Source of the DNA: Actinomycetota bacterium
GTDB taxonomy: Bacteria; Actinomycetota; Rubrobacteria; Rubrobacterales; Rubrobacteraceae
Reading direction: 5' to 3'
Length of the DNA: 64,000 bases
Assembly: GCA_902810695.1 (NCBI GenBank)
Contig: CADDYV010000001.1
Span: 62,001 to 126,000, forward strand
Shown: positions 1 to 6,922 of the stretch, one piece after another
Layout: each line of letters opens with the position of its first letter
How positions within the stretch are numbered: position 1 is the first letter of the stretch
Position numbers and translations under genes: made by a program
Notes under the pieces: model-generated
Told to the model about the DNA's origin: nothing
Databases searched by the model: none
The model's input: only the letters and a program-made list of their open reading frames with translations

Positions 1-1
1 G

Positions 2-994
2 TTGTTGGGATTCATCTTCGAGAAGATCGTGCTGAAGAAGCTCCGGGACTACCTCGGTCAGACGAAGTGGCACGGGAGTGGCATAGTGGTCAGGTCCATC
101 CGGGGCGTGGTTACGCTGTGGTTCGGGATCGCCGGGGTCTATCTGGCGCTGGTCAAGCTGCCTCTGCAGCCGACAGTCGTCAGCGTTATGAAGACTATCC
201 TGCTCGTGGCCCTGATCCTCTCCGGCGTTCTGGTGGTGACGAGGATCGCCGGTGATCTGGTGAGCGCCTACTCGCGCAGGGTACAGGGGTTGCCTTCATC
301 TTCGCTTTTGCCGAACCTCACCCGCCTGACGATACTGGCGCTGGGCGTGATGATCATCCTGCAGTCTGTGGGGATCGCCATCTCGCCCATCATCGCCGCG
401 TTGGGCGTCGGTGGGATCGCGGTCGCCCTCGCGCTGCAGGAGACGCTCTCCAATGTGATATCCGGCGTCCTCATAATCGCTTCGCGGCAGCTCAGGCCCG
501 GCGACTACGTGAGCCTGGGGACGGGCACGGAAGGGTACGTCGTGGATGTAACCTGGCGCAACACCACCATCCGCTCGCTGGCGAACAACATGATCATCGT
601 CCCCAACGAGACCATGAGCTCCTCGACCATCACCAATTACTACCAGCCCGAACGACAGATGTCGGTGATCGTGCCTCTACGCGTAGGTTACGAGAGCGAC
701 CTCTCGCACGTCGAGGAGGTGACCATCGAGGTCGCAACTGGCGTGATGACCGACATCGAAGGCGGCGTGCCGGAGTTCCAGCCTTCTATCAGCTACAACA
801 ATTTGGGCGACTACGGCGTGGATTTCAACGTGGTCATGCGCACCCGCGAGGTCGCCCAGCAGTATCGCATCAAGCACGAGTTCATAAAACGCATACACGC
901 GCGCTTCAGTGAAGAAGGCATCGAGATTCCCTATCCCGTCGTCACAAATATCCACGCCAATAGATGGACTCCCGACGGCGTGAGCCAGGGATAA
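2..994 (+). CDS. MscS-family small-conductance mechanosensitive channel (5' end may be cut by the window edge)
   Basis: Predicted inner-membrane channel that opens under membrane tension to release solutes during hypo-osmotic shock. Three hydrophobic segments are visible at about residues 30-52, 62-84 and 105-155. The last is the Gly/Ala-rich pore helix (GVGGIAVALALQETLSNVISG) leading into the beta domain with the family-typical stretches RPGDYVSLG and TTIRSLANNMIIVPN. The reading frame is open to the window edge, so the TTG at position 2 may not be the true start. The short N-terminus agrees with either a compact 3-TM MscS or a clipped gene. It is followed by a Nudix gene on the same strand after about 40 bp. 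Confidence 0.88.
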   Translation: MLGFIFEKIVLKKLRDYLGQTKWHGSGIVVRSIRGVVTLWFGIAGVYLALVKLPLQPTVVSVMKTILLVALILSGVLVVTRIAGDLVSAYSRRVQGLPSSSLLPNLTRLTILALGVMIILQSVGIAISPIIAALGVGGIAVALALQETLSNVISGVLIIASRQLRPGDYVSLGTGTEGYVVDVTWRNTTIRSLANNMIIVPNETMSSSTITNYYQPERQMSVIVPLRVGYESDLSHVEEVTIEVATGVMTDIEGGVPEFQPSISYNNLGDYGVDFNVVMRTREVAQQYRIKHEFIKRIHARFSEEGIEIPYPVVTNIHANRWTPDGVSQG

Positions 995-1031
995 ATCGGC
1001 GAAATACTGCGGTCTCGCCGGGTGATGGTCT

Positions 1032-1691
1032 ATGATTACTCCCATGAGAACCGACCAGGAAGCGCAACTGCGCGAGGCCGTCGCCCGCCCGCTCGAAGGC
1101 TGGCGCCGGATCTACGAGAGCTTCTCGCCGGTGGACCTGAAGACGGGAAAGAGGCGTTCGCGGGTTCCCCCGCCGGGAGCGGATGCGCGGCGAGCAGCCG
1201 TGCTGATCCCCATTCTGATGGAGCCCGATGGCCCCCGGATCGTCTACACCCTCAGAAAGAGCGACCTGCAGGATCACGCCGGGCAGATATCCTTCCCCGG
1301 TGGCAGCCTGGAGCCGAAAGATGACTCCCTGCTCGCGACCGCTCTGCGCGAGGCGCGAGAGGAGATACACCTCGACCCCTCCCTGGTCGAAGTCCTGGGC
1401 AAGCTCGAAGAGATGTACATCCACGTCTCCAACTTCCTGGTGAGTCCTTACGTCGGGCTGCTCGGGCCGGAGGCAGAACTCGCGCTGGCCCCCAACGAGG
1501 TGGAGGAGATCTTCACCGTCTCCCTGGAGACGCTTATGGCTCCCGAAACCTACCAGAAGGTCATCTGGCGCCGTGACGACGGACACGACTACGAAGTCCC
1601 CATCTTCAGCGCCGGGGGGTACAAGATATGGGGTGCCACCGCAGCCATGTCCGCCGCCCTGCTGGTCCGACTGGGCTGGGAACCCCGCTAG
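1032..1691 (+). CDS. Nudix hydrolase, CoA pyrophosphatase (NudL/UPF0035) type
   Basis: Likely hydrolyses CoA or related nucleotide diphosphate derivatives. The region around residue 75-110 carries the CoA-Nudix signature: HAGQISFPGGSLEP followed by the Nudix box core REAREEIHL. The length of about 215 residues is normal. Two ATG codons compete (1032 and 1044). A TATGAT hexamer at 1031-1036 lies 7 nt before the second ATG and no Shine-Dalgarno is visible, so translation from 1044 on a leaderless mRNA is possible. It stands between the MscS gene and the DnaA-box region; no operon partner is obvious. Confidence 0.87.
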   Translation: MITPMRTDQEAQLREAVARPLEGWRRIYESFSPVDLKTGKRRSRVPPPGADARRAAVLIPILMEPDGPRIVYTLRKSDLQDHAGQISFPGGSLEPKDDSLLATALREAREEIHLDPSLVEVLGKLEEMYIHVSNFLVSPYVGLLGPEAELALAPNEVEEIFTVSLETLMAPETYQKVIWRRDDGHDYEVPIFSAGGYKIWGATAAMSAALLVRLGWEPR

Positions 1692-1723
1692 TCTCCGGCA
1701 CTCGTCTCTAGACCGTCCGCAGA

Positions 1724-1770
1724 AGTTATCCACAATATATTGTGGATAACTCGACAGAAACGGTGGATAA
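1724..1770. promoter_or_regulatory. Cluster of three DnaA-box-like 9-mers, two forming a 28-bp palindrome
   Basis: TTATCCACA at 1726-1734 and its exact inverse TGTGGATAA at 1741-1749 are separated by ATATAT. The dyad is perfect from 1724 to 1751. A third, one-mismatch copy (GGTGGATAA) lies at 1762-1770. TTATCCACA is the classical bacterial DnaA-box consensus. The sites lie in the 238-bp gap between the Nudix and SufT-like genes. No dnaA, dnaN, gyrB or AT-rich unwinding region is nearby, so a DnaA-titration or DnaA-regulated promoter is more likely than the chromosomal origin. Function is inferred. Confidence 0.6.
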
Positions 1771-1929
1771 CTGAGCCGTATGTAACAAGCCCGGACACTA
1801 CGGCCTGGCCGGGGTACGCCAGCGCGTCGAAGACGAATGGGTAGGAAACGTTGCCTGGAGCGTCGGGTGGAAAACCATACCAGGGCATTTACAATTACGG
1901 AGATAGCAAGCTAACAAGAGGTGAGAGAG

Positions 1930-2232
1930 GTGCTTACCGAGGAGCGCGTAAGGGACCAGCTAAGAAACGTTATAGACCCGGAGATCGGGATGGATCTCGT
2001 GGAGCTTGGGCTTATCTACGACGTGGGCATCCACGACGAGGGGCGGCACGTGGACGTAACATTCTCGTTAACCAGCCCTATGTGCCCGGTTGGGGATATG
2101 ATCCAGGAGCAGGTCGAGGCCGAGGTTCTCTCTATCGAGGGCGTCGAGACGGTTACGGCCCAGCTCACCTTCGAGCCTATGTGGAGCCCGGACATGATGA
2201 GCCCCGCCGCCAAGCTCTTCTTTGGTCGCTAA
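1930..2232 (+). CDS. MIP18/DUF59 family protein (SufT/PaaD-like Fe-S assembly factor)
   Basis: About 100 residues of the MIP18 (DUF59) fold, seen in Fe-S cluster maturation factors such as SufT and in PaaD. Visible family features: VIDPEIGMDLVELGLIYDV near the N-terminus and SPMCPVGDMI with the single conserved Cys around residue 50. The frame is open from GTG 1921, but GAGGTGA at 1918-1924 sits 5 nt before GTG 1930, so 1930 is preferred. The stop overlaps the start of the downstream DNA glycosylase gene, which suggests translational coupling. The DnaA-box palindrome lies about 180 bp upstream. Confidence 0.82.
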   Translation: MLTEERVRDQLRNVIDPEIGMDLVELGLIYDVGIHDEGRHVDVTFSLTSPMCPVGDMIQEQVEAEVLSIEGVETVTAQLTFEPMWSPDMMSPAAKLFFGR

Positions 2233-2890
2233 GCTGAAACCGGAGGAGCCCAACCAATCTGCTGTCAGGCCCGCGTCTTCGGCGGACGCGGGCCTCTCGC
2301 ATCTGCTGGGGTGCGGGGATCCCATCATGTCCGCCCTCGTCCGTCGCATAGGGCCGCTGGACCGCGAGGCGTTCCGCCGCGGACGGCCCGATGACGCATA
2401 CGGCTCGCTCGTGCGCTCCATTCTCGGTCAGCAGCTTTCCACCAGTGCGGCGCGCACCATCTACAGGCACCTGTGCGGCCTTTACGGCGACCGTCCGCCG
2501 ACGCCGCGAGAGCTTCTCGCCACAGAAGAGAGCGACCTGCGCGCCGCGGGCATTTCCCGCCAGAAGGCCGGATACCTGCGGAACCTATCGGAGCATGTTC
2601 TCGAAGGCGAACTGGACCTCGACGCTCTGGATAGACTCGCAGACGAGGAGGTTATCGCCCGGCTCACCGCCGTCAAGGGGCTCGGGCGCTGGAGCGCGGA
2701 GATGTTTTTGATCTTCCACCTCAAAAGACCGGACGTGCTCTCCGTCGGAGATGTGGGCATACGGCGGGCGGTCAGGGAGGCTTACGGGTTGCCGGTGATG
2801 CCTGCGCCGGATGAGTTGCGCCTGCTCGCCGAGCCGTGGCGTCCGCAGCGCACGCTCGCCTCTCTGTACCTCTGGGAGTCGCTTCGCTGA
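2222..2890 (+). CDS. DNA-3-methyladenine glycosylase, AlkA-type HhH-GPD protein
   Basis: Base-excision repair enzyme expected to remove alkylated purines. The HhH-GPD core is visible: SILGQQLSTSAART (helix containing the conserved QQ), then the helix-hairpin-helix LTAVKGLGRWSAEMFL and the catalytic-Asp loop SVGDVGIRRA at roughly residues 172-181. About 222 residues, normal for single-domain actinobacterial AlkA proteins. It starts at TTG 2222 inside the last codons of the SufT-like gene, an 11-nt overlap, and has no separate ribosome binding site, so it is probably coupled. No Fe-S Cys cluster is present, which argues against MutY/Nth. Confidence 0.85.
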   Translation: MVAKLKPEEPNQSAVRPASSADAGLSHLLGCGDPIMSALVRRIGPLDREAFRRGRPDDAYGSLVRSILGQQLSTSAARTIYRHLCGLYGDRPPTPRELLATEESDLRAAGISRQKAGYLRNLSEHVLEGELDLDALDRLADEEVIARLTAVKGLGRWSAEMFLIFHLKRPDVLSVGDVGIRRAVREAYGLPVMPAPDELRLLAEPWRPQRTLASLYLWESLR

Positions 2891-2964
2891 CGCAACACCG
2901 GGGCGGACTCCGCTAGCCTCTCCGCAGCCCGCGCGAGTTCTCCGGGCGCAGTAGAATGCCGCCA

Positions 2965-2984
2965 GCATACAACCTTTGGGCCAT
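2965..2984 (-). repeat. Copy A of a five-copy intergenic motif (consensus WTGGCCCRAARKNTGYA)
   Basis: Read on the minus strand: ATGGCCCAAAGGTTGTATGC. It shares 17 identical bases with copy C (AACCTTTGGGCCATTTT read on plus). It lies about 160 bp upstream of the zinc-ribbon/STAS gene. All five copies are intergenic and between 2.9 and 12.2 kb. Role unknown. Confidence 0.55.
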
Positions 2985-3144
2985 TTTCGGTCTGGAGCAT
3001 CAATTTGTATATTCACGATACGGAAACCCTCTATGTAGGCGGGTATCCTCTCTCTCGTTAGCAAGACGTTTTACCCAAGGGCGGGGAATGACAGACCTTA
3101 CGCTAGAGAGCAAACCGACAAGGCATTATAGAGGGTAAATAGCG

Positions 3145-3861
3145 ATGAAGGTAATTTTAGGCATGGAGACGGGGCCGGGGGCCTTCCGCTGCCTGAAGTG
3201 TGGCGAGGCAATTTTCGACTCTCCAAAGGTGGTGCTGCTGGAAGCTGGTCCCGATGAGGAGAACGAACCGTTACGCACCCTGGGGGAGTTCTGCCCCGGG
3301 TGTTCCAGAGATCTAACCGAGAAGTCAGAGGAGTACCCTGGTGTGGATGTTCGCTGCTCTCGCTCGCAGCTCCGCTGGTTTTTGACGGATGTGGCGGCCA
3401 ATATGCGGATATTCGCCGACGAGTTGGAGCAGGCAGAGATATTGGACCTGCTGGGAGCGGGTCCGGAAGTTGGTGATGAGTCCACGGACGGGGGGCTGGG
3501 AACACCGCTCTCTATCTCCCTACAGGAGATGCGAGAAGCCGTGGTAGTGGAGGTCTCCGGTCCGGTGAACCTCGCGAACGTAGGGAGCTTCCAGGAAGTC
3601 CTCTCGGAGGCGCTGGAGCGGTCTGTATCTGGCGATGGCGGATCGCCGTGCGTGGTGGTGGACCTGACGAGATGCGAGGCCATGAACTCGCGGGGACTCT
3701 GGGCGGTTTTGGATGCTTCTCGGGAATTGAGGGAGTCTGGCGGTGAGCTTAGGGTGGCAGACGCCGTGGAGGGTCGGGTGAGGCGCATGTTCGAGGCGGC
3801 CAGCGCGGACCACGGGTTGTTGATCTACCCCGACTTATCAGCGGCCCTTACCAACTGCTAG
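3145..3861 (+). CDS. Zinc-ribbon plus STAS-domain protein (fused form)
   Basis: Two-domain protein, no named function. Residues 1-100 hold a probable zinc ribbon (CLKC ... CPGC, about 35 residues apart) and a helical stretch. Residues about 125-238 form a STAS domain like anti-sigma-factor antagonists, with VVVDLTRCEAMNSRGLWAVL where the Ser of NSRG occupies the usual phosphorylation position. A paralogue at 12762-13501 has the same two parts as separate overlapping genes. Forty-six of 47 bases (3661-3707 versus 13274-13320) are identical, suggesting recent duplication or gene conversion. Role in a partner-switching circuit is an inference; no cognate kinase gene is adjacent. Confidence 0.75.
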   Translation: MKVILGMETGPGAFRCLKCGEAIFDSPKVVLLEAGPDEENEPLRTLGEFCPGCSRDLTEKSEEYPGVDVRCSRSQLRWFLTDVAANMRIFADELEQAEILDLLGAGPEVGDESTDGGLGTPLSISLQEMREAVVVEVSGPVNLANVGSFQEVLSEALERSVSGDGGSPCVVVDLTRCEAMNSRGLWAVLDASRELRESGGELRVADAVEGRVRRMFEAASADHGLLIYPDLSAALTNC

Positions 3862-3899
3862 GCTTCGGCAACCGCCACTCTATCATAACGGACGGTCTC

Positions 3900-4784
3900 T
3901 CAGATAGCGCTGAGCTTGCTGGTTGCAAACCTATGCAGTATCTGCTGGAAGGCGCCGGGCTCGAGCCGGACGCTGCCGGAGAAGGGATGGTCCAGGGCAC
4001 CAACGGTGAACAGCACCAGCGAGATGATCAGGGCCAGCGACGCCACCATAAGCGTGTGCACCGAGGTGCTCTCCAGGCCGAAGAGGTAGGTGAAGCCCAC
4101 CGTTATGACCCCACCGACTATCAGTACAACCCAGAGGATAGCTGGTATGCCCTGCTCGGCCTCCAGAAGCCGCTCTCTTCTGGCATCCGCCAGGTCGTGC
4201 ATCCGCTCAAGCTCCTCCTGATAGAGCATCCTCTGGGAGGCGGTTGTGGGATGCTGGGCCTCGATGCTGCCCCGGAGGTCATCGAGGAGGAGCCACGCCT
4301 GGGGACTGTATTTGCCCTCTTGCATCAAGGGCCATTCCCTGTTGACCACCACCTGCGCGTAAGAGCGGGCCAGTTTCTGGATATGGCGTCCCTCGGGTTG
4401 GGGGAGTCCATGCGCAAGCCAGAAGACCTCGGCGACTTCGTTGGCTTCATGGGCTGTTGTCTGGTCGGCTATCTCCCAGTTGCCCCATGCGGCTGCAACT
4501 ATCAGGCCTAAGAGCACCGCGTAGGCCACCCCAACCACGGCGAAGATGAAGCCTGCTACCTCGTTGTGTTGCTTGCGCAATGTTGTAGACACCAGGCGCT
4601 GCACCAACATCAACCCGGCAACCGAGGCTGCCACGGAAAGGACGACCACGAGGAGGATAGGAAATATGTTGATTGCTTTGCCTCCTCGTGGTCGTCCTGA
4701 TTTTCGGGCCAGCTTCAAGATACGCTTCTCGGGACTGTGGGGCAACACCTCTATTACGCCGTTTTTCACGGCCTCTATCTCCAC
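3900..4784 (-). CDS. DUF4239 (bestrophin-like) integral membrane protein
   Basis: Four hydrophobic segments: two near the N-terminus (about residues 40-62 and 78-102) and two near the C-terminus (about 212-235 and 240-262), with a helical soluble region between. This is the DUF4239 layout; motifs such as HEANEVAEVFWLAHGLP and LDHPFSGSVRLEPGAF are characteristic. Some members resemble bestrophin channels, but no transport has been shown by anything here. GTG 4784 is the longest start; the roughly 37 residues before the first membrane segment are poorly conserved in composition, so the true start could lie downstream. Confidence 0.75.
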   Translation of the reverse strand: MEIEAVKNGVIEVLPHSPEKRILKLARKSGRPRGGKAINIFPILLVVVLSVAASVAGLMLVQRLVSTTLRKQHNEVAGFIFAVVGVAYAVLLGLIVAAAWGNWEIADQTTAHEANEVAEVFWLAHGLPQPEGRHIQKLARSYAQVVVNREWPLMQEGKYSPQAWLLLDDLRGSIEAQHPTTASQRMLYQEELERMHDLADARRERLLEAEQGIPAILWVVLIVGGVITVGFTYLFGLESTSVHTLMVASLALIISLVLFTVGALDHPFSGSVRLEPGAFQQILHRFATSKLSAI

Positions 4785-4930
4785 CGCGCCGCCGGGCCAG
4801 CGTATTGCCGTCCGGAAGTAGCTCTCCGGCGCCTGATCCGGATTTCGCCTTCGCTGGCGGCCAAACCCCTTCTCGCGAGGTTTCGGCTAGAATTAGCCGT
4901 CGGCTTGATATCACGAAATGGAGTGCACGA

Positions 4931-5242
4931 ATAGCGCGCGTCATTCTGTTTGCGGGGGCGCACCGTTCATTCCGGCAGTCTGCGTCCTTTTTGATCAGCC
5001 GGGAGCCAGACCTTGAAGTGGTGGCGCAGGTCGGGACGGTGGCCGAGGGCCGGCGGAGGATGGCCGAAGGCGGCATAGACACAGCCATAGTGGATGTGCC
5101 CTTGCCCGATGAGTACGGAATAGAGCTGGTACGCGAGATGCACGGAGCCAACCCTTCCATCCCGGTTCTGGTTTTGACCGACGTCCAGGACTAGGAGGAC
5201 CACCAGCGGCTGCTTCGGGCGGGCGCGTCTTCGGGGGGTGTT
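4931..5242 (+). pseudogene. Decayed response-regulator receiver domain
   Basis: One frame reads as a NarL-type receiver: RVILFAGAHRSFRQ, EPDLEVVAQVGT, then AIVDVPLPDEYGIELVREM and IPVLVLTDVQD, where an in-frame TAG (5192-5194) interrupts. After the stop the same frame continues with EDHQRLLRAGAS, which is the expected next part of a receiver. The paired acidic residues near the N-terminus are replaced by Gly-Ala, there is no good start codon, and no LuxR-type HTH follows. The phospho-acceptor Asp in VDVPLPD remains. The intact regulator at 11228-11929 shows what it probably once looked like. Confidence 0.65.
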
Positions 5243-5421
5243 AGCACCGCCGTCTGGACGCTTGTTCACCCGAACTCCAGACAATTTCTATGCGCGACCG
5301 CTAAAGTTTCCTTTTGCCTTTCCGATAACAACATCAGCCCGGCGGCCCGCGGGGGCGAGAGCCTTCGTGGATCCCCCCTCCACACGCCGCCGGGTCTCGG
5401 AGCGGTCGGATGGCGCGTAAG

Positions 5422-5439
5422 TTACATATTTCGGGCCAT
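5422..5439 (-). repeat. Copy B of the five-copy intergenic motif
   Basis: Minus strand reads ATGGCCCGAAATATGTAA, matching the consensus WTGGCCCRAARKNTGYA with one deviation. It lies about 110 bp from copy C, in the same orientation. Confidence 0.5.
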
Positions 5440-5541
5440 TGACTCGGGCGGGCCGGCACGGTACAGATACACTAATACCCGGTGCCCCGATTTCCTTTCC
5501 ATTTCCCCACACATCACCCCGAAGAGGGTACCGGGCGCGCC

Positions 5542-5558
5542 TGCAACCTTTGGGCCAT
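5542..5558 (-). repeat. Copy C of the five-copy intergenic motif
   Basis: Minus strand reads ATGGCCCAAAGGTTGCA, nearly identical to copy A. It lies 50 bp upstream of the small Cys-rich gene that starts at 5608. Confidence 0.55.
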
Positions 5559-5607
5559 TTTTTGCCTGCCTCCGTTTATTTCTGGTGTGGGGAGGTACGT
5601 TCGTTGT

Positions 5608-5793
5608 ATGAATGAGAACATGCAGACCGTCTGCAACCACCGCCCCTCGACCATCGCCCTGATCTGCACCAGGCGTGGCTACAGGGTGAGGTGTCTCAGG
5701 TGTGGCATGACCGGACCGGAGCGTCCGGAGCCAGTAAGGGCGTATGACGCGCTGCTGGAGCAGGTGGGTTACCGCCGTGACCGGGAGAATTAG
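5608..5793 (+). CDS. Small Cys-rich hypothetical protein (61 residues)
   Basis: Unrecognised. ATG 5608 is preferred: GGGGAGG lies 12 nt upstream, and translation further upstream runs into the repeat-bearing intergenic region. Cysteines occur at residues 9, 20, 29 and 32, the last two as RCLRCG, with a His next to the first (CNH). This could be a small zinc-binding knuckle. The rest is basic, with a C-terminal acidic/basic tail. The clustering of Cys residues supports a real gene, but no family can be named. Confidence 0.5.
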   Translation: MNENMQTVCNHRPSTIALICTRRGYRVRCLRCGMTGPERPEPVRAYDALLEQVGYRRDREN

Positions 5794-6352
5794 GTGGCTC
5801 GATCTTTGGGGATATCACGAACTCCCATATTTCCAGGATAGAGAGGAACAAGGGCCGGCGGTAATGGTAACGCCTGGGGTATGGGGAGAACTGGCGCAGT
5901 GTGGATAGGGGAGGAAAAGCGCCGACCCTCATCCGTACACCTAACGACTAAAGCCTGAGACCTGGGTCTTCAAGGCCGGTGCCTCGATTATGGCCCAAAG
6001 TATGTAGTTACTTTGGGATCGGAATGTGTAAATATAAATAAATCAAGGGGCGGGCCGGCCAGAATGCGTCCAACGTGCACCCGTTTACGCCTGGCCGGGA
6101 CCCTCTGCGACGGAGTAGGATGCCCCACGGGGTGTTCTTGTTCTTCTCGCCTCTCTTCCTTACAGGGGCGTCCTACTTCTTTACTTCTTTTGAGAGGGAG
6201 GGGCGGTGAGTAATCTGCTAACAGCGGTCTCACCGCGTGGTGGGGTAAGAGATCCAATGGTTATTGCAAACTGGCTTTCCGCCTGGTGGGTCTGTCCCTG
6301 TACAATTCGTGCGGGTATGCGAAGTTGACGCTTCGTCGGCTCGGAGGATTTA
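5794..6352. other. 559-bp intergenic region containing motif copy D
   Basis: No gene is supported. A 66-codon frame at 6013-6213 lacks a ribosome binding site and has poor composition. The region contains motif copy D with its extended element (5990-6036), a pyrimidine-rich stretch at about 6125-6190, and an AT-rich segment just after copy D (AATATAAATAAAT at 6031-6043) that could be promoter-like. The downstream gene reads from the opposite strand, so the region is flanked by two 3' ends. Confidence 0.5.
5990..6036 (+). repeat. Copy D of the motif, extended form
   Basis: Core ATGGCCCAAAGTATGTAGTT (5990-6009) followed at offset 35 by TGTGTAAATATA (6025-6036). Copy E has the same two blocks at exactly the same spacing. 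In D the arms CCCAAAGT (5994-6001) and ACTTTGGG (6010-6017) form an 8-bp hairpin with an 8-nt loop. Confidence 0.55.
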
Positions 6353-6682
6353 TTAAAGCCGCCGCTGGCGTTTTAGCCGCTCTGCGATCCAGGCTGCCCG
6401 CGCGTTTTCCGACTCTATCCGCCCCTGGCGGTCCTCGTGGGTGAGCTCATCAATATGCTTGTACCAGATATCGTCGCCGCTACGGAGCTCCACGAGCCCT
6501 TCTTCGGCCCGGCGCCGGTCCTCCTCGGCTATCAGATCCAGCTCCTCCTGCGACTCGCCGGGGAGTGCCCGCCCGAGCGCCCGGCCGAGCTGTCCGCTTC
6601 TGCGTTGCTCCAGCTCCCGGTGCTCGACCTCCATATACTGCTTCCACAACCGCTGGTACTCATCGTTGGATTCGCCGCTCAT
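6353..6682 (-). CDS. Small charged hypothetical protein (109 residues)
   Basis: Unrecognised. Highly charged and helical, rich in Glu and Arg (for example ELEQRRSGQLGRALG and DLIAEEDRRRAEEG), with no membrane segment, signal peptide or Cys. A GAAAGGAA ribosome binding site precedes ATG 6682. A TAAGAAT hexamer-like box lies upstream on the minus strand at about 6713-6719. The composition suggests a soluble coiled-coil or adaptor-type protein; no function can be given. Confidence 0.6.
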   Translation of the reverse strand: MSGESNDEYQRLWKQYMEVEHRELEQRRSGQLGRALGRALPGESQEELDLIAEEDRRRAEEGLVELRSGDDIWYKHIDELTHEDRQGRIESENARAAWIAERLKRQRRL

Positions 6683-6922
6683 GAGAATGGTTCCTTTCTC
6701 TGTATACGGCTATTCTTACCCGAAGACGCTCTTTTTCCCCGGCGGGCCGTGCCGTACCTCGCTTTGACGGCGTAACGGATACGCAGACCGGTTACGGCGC
6801 AACTTGCAACCTTGTAGAATTATACAGTTGGTGATGAGTGTGGACACAGATCATTTTCCCAGCGGTTGTGCCTGCGGATTCCGAGCGTACGGCTGGACGG
6901 TAGTCGTCGAGGAGGTACTTTG

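Larger units (their letters stand above)
5243..5607. other. Intergenic region with a long inverted repeat and two motif copies
   Basis: No convincing gene. It holds a 9-bp perfect inverted repeat, CCCGGCGGC (5338-5346) and GCCGCCGGG (5386-5394), with an inner GGGGG/CCCCC pairing. It also holds motif copies B and C, and a GGGGAGG (5589-5595) ahead of the small Cys-rich gene. No run of T follows the hairpin on either strand, so it is not an obvious terminator. Confidence 0.45.

Noticed and set aside
1724-1770. Reading the DnaA-box cluster as the chromosomal origin
   Set aside because: Only three boxes, no AT-rich unwinding region and no dnaA, dnaN or gyrB nearby.
6013-6213. 66-codon frame after motif copy D
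   Set aside because: No ribosome binding site and implausible composition.
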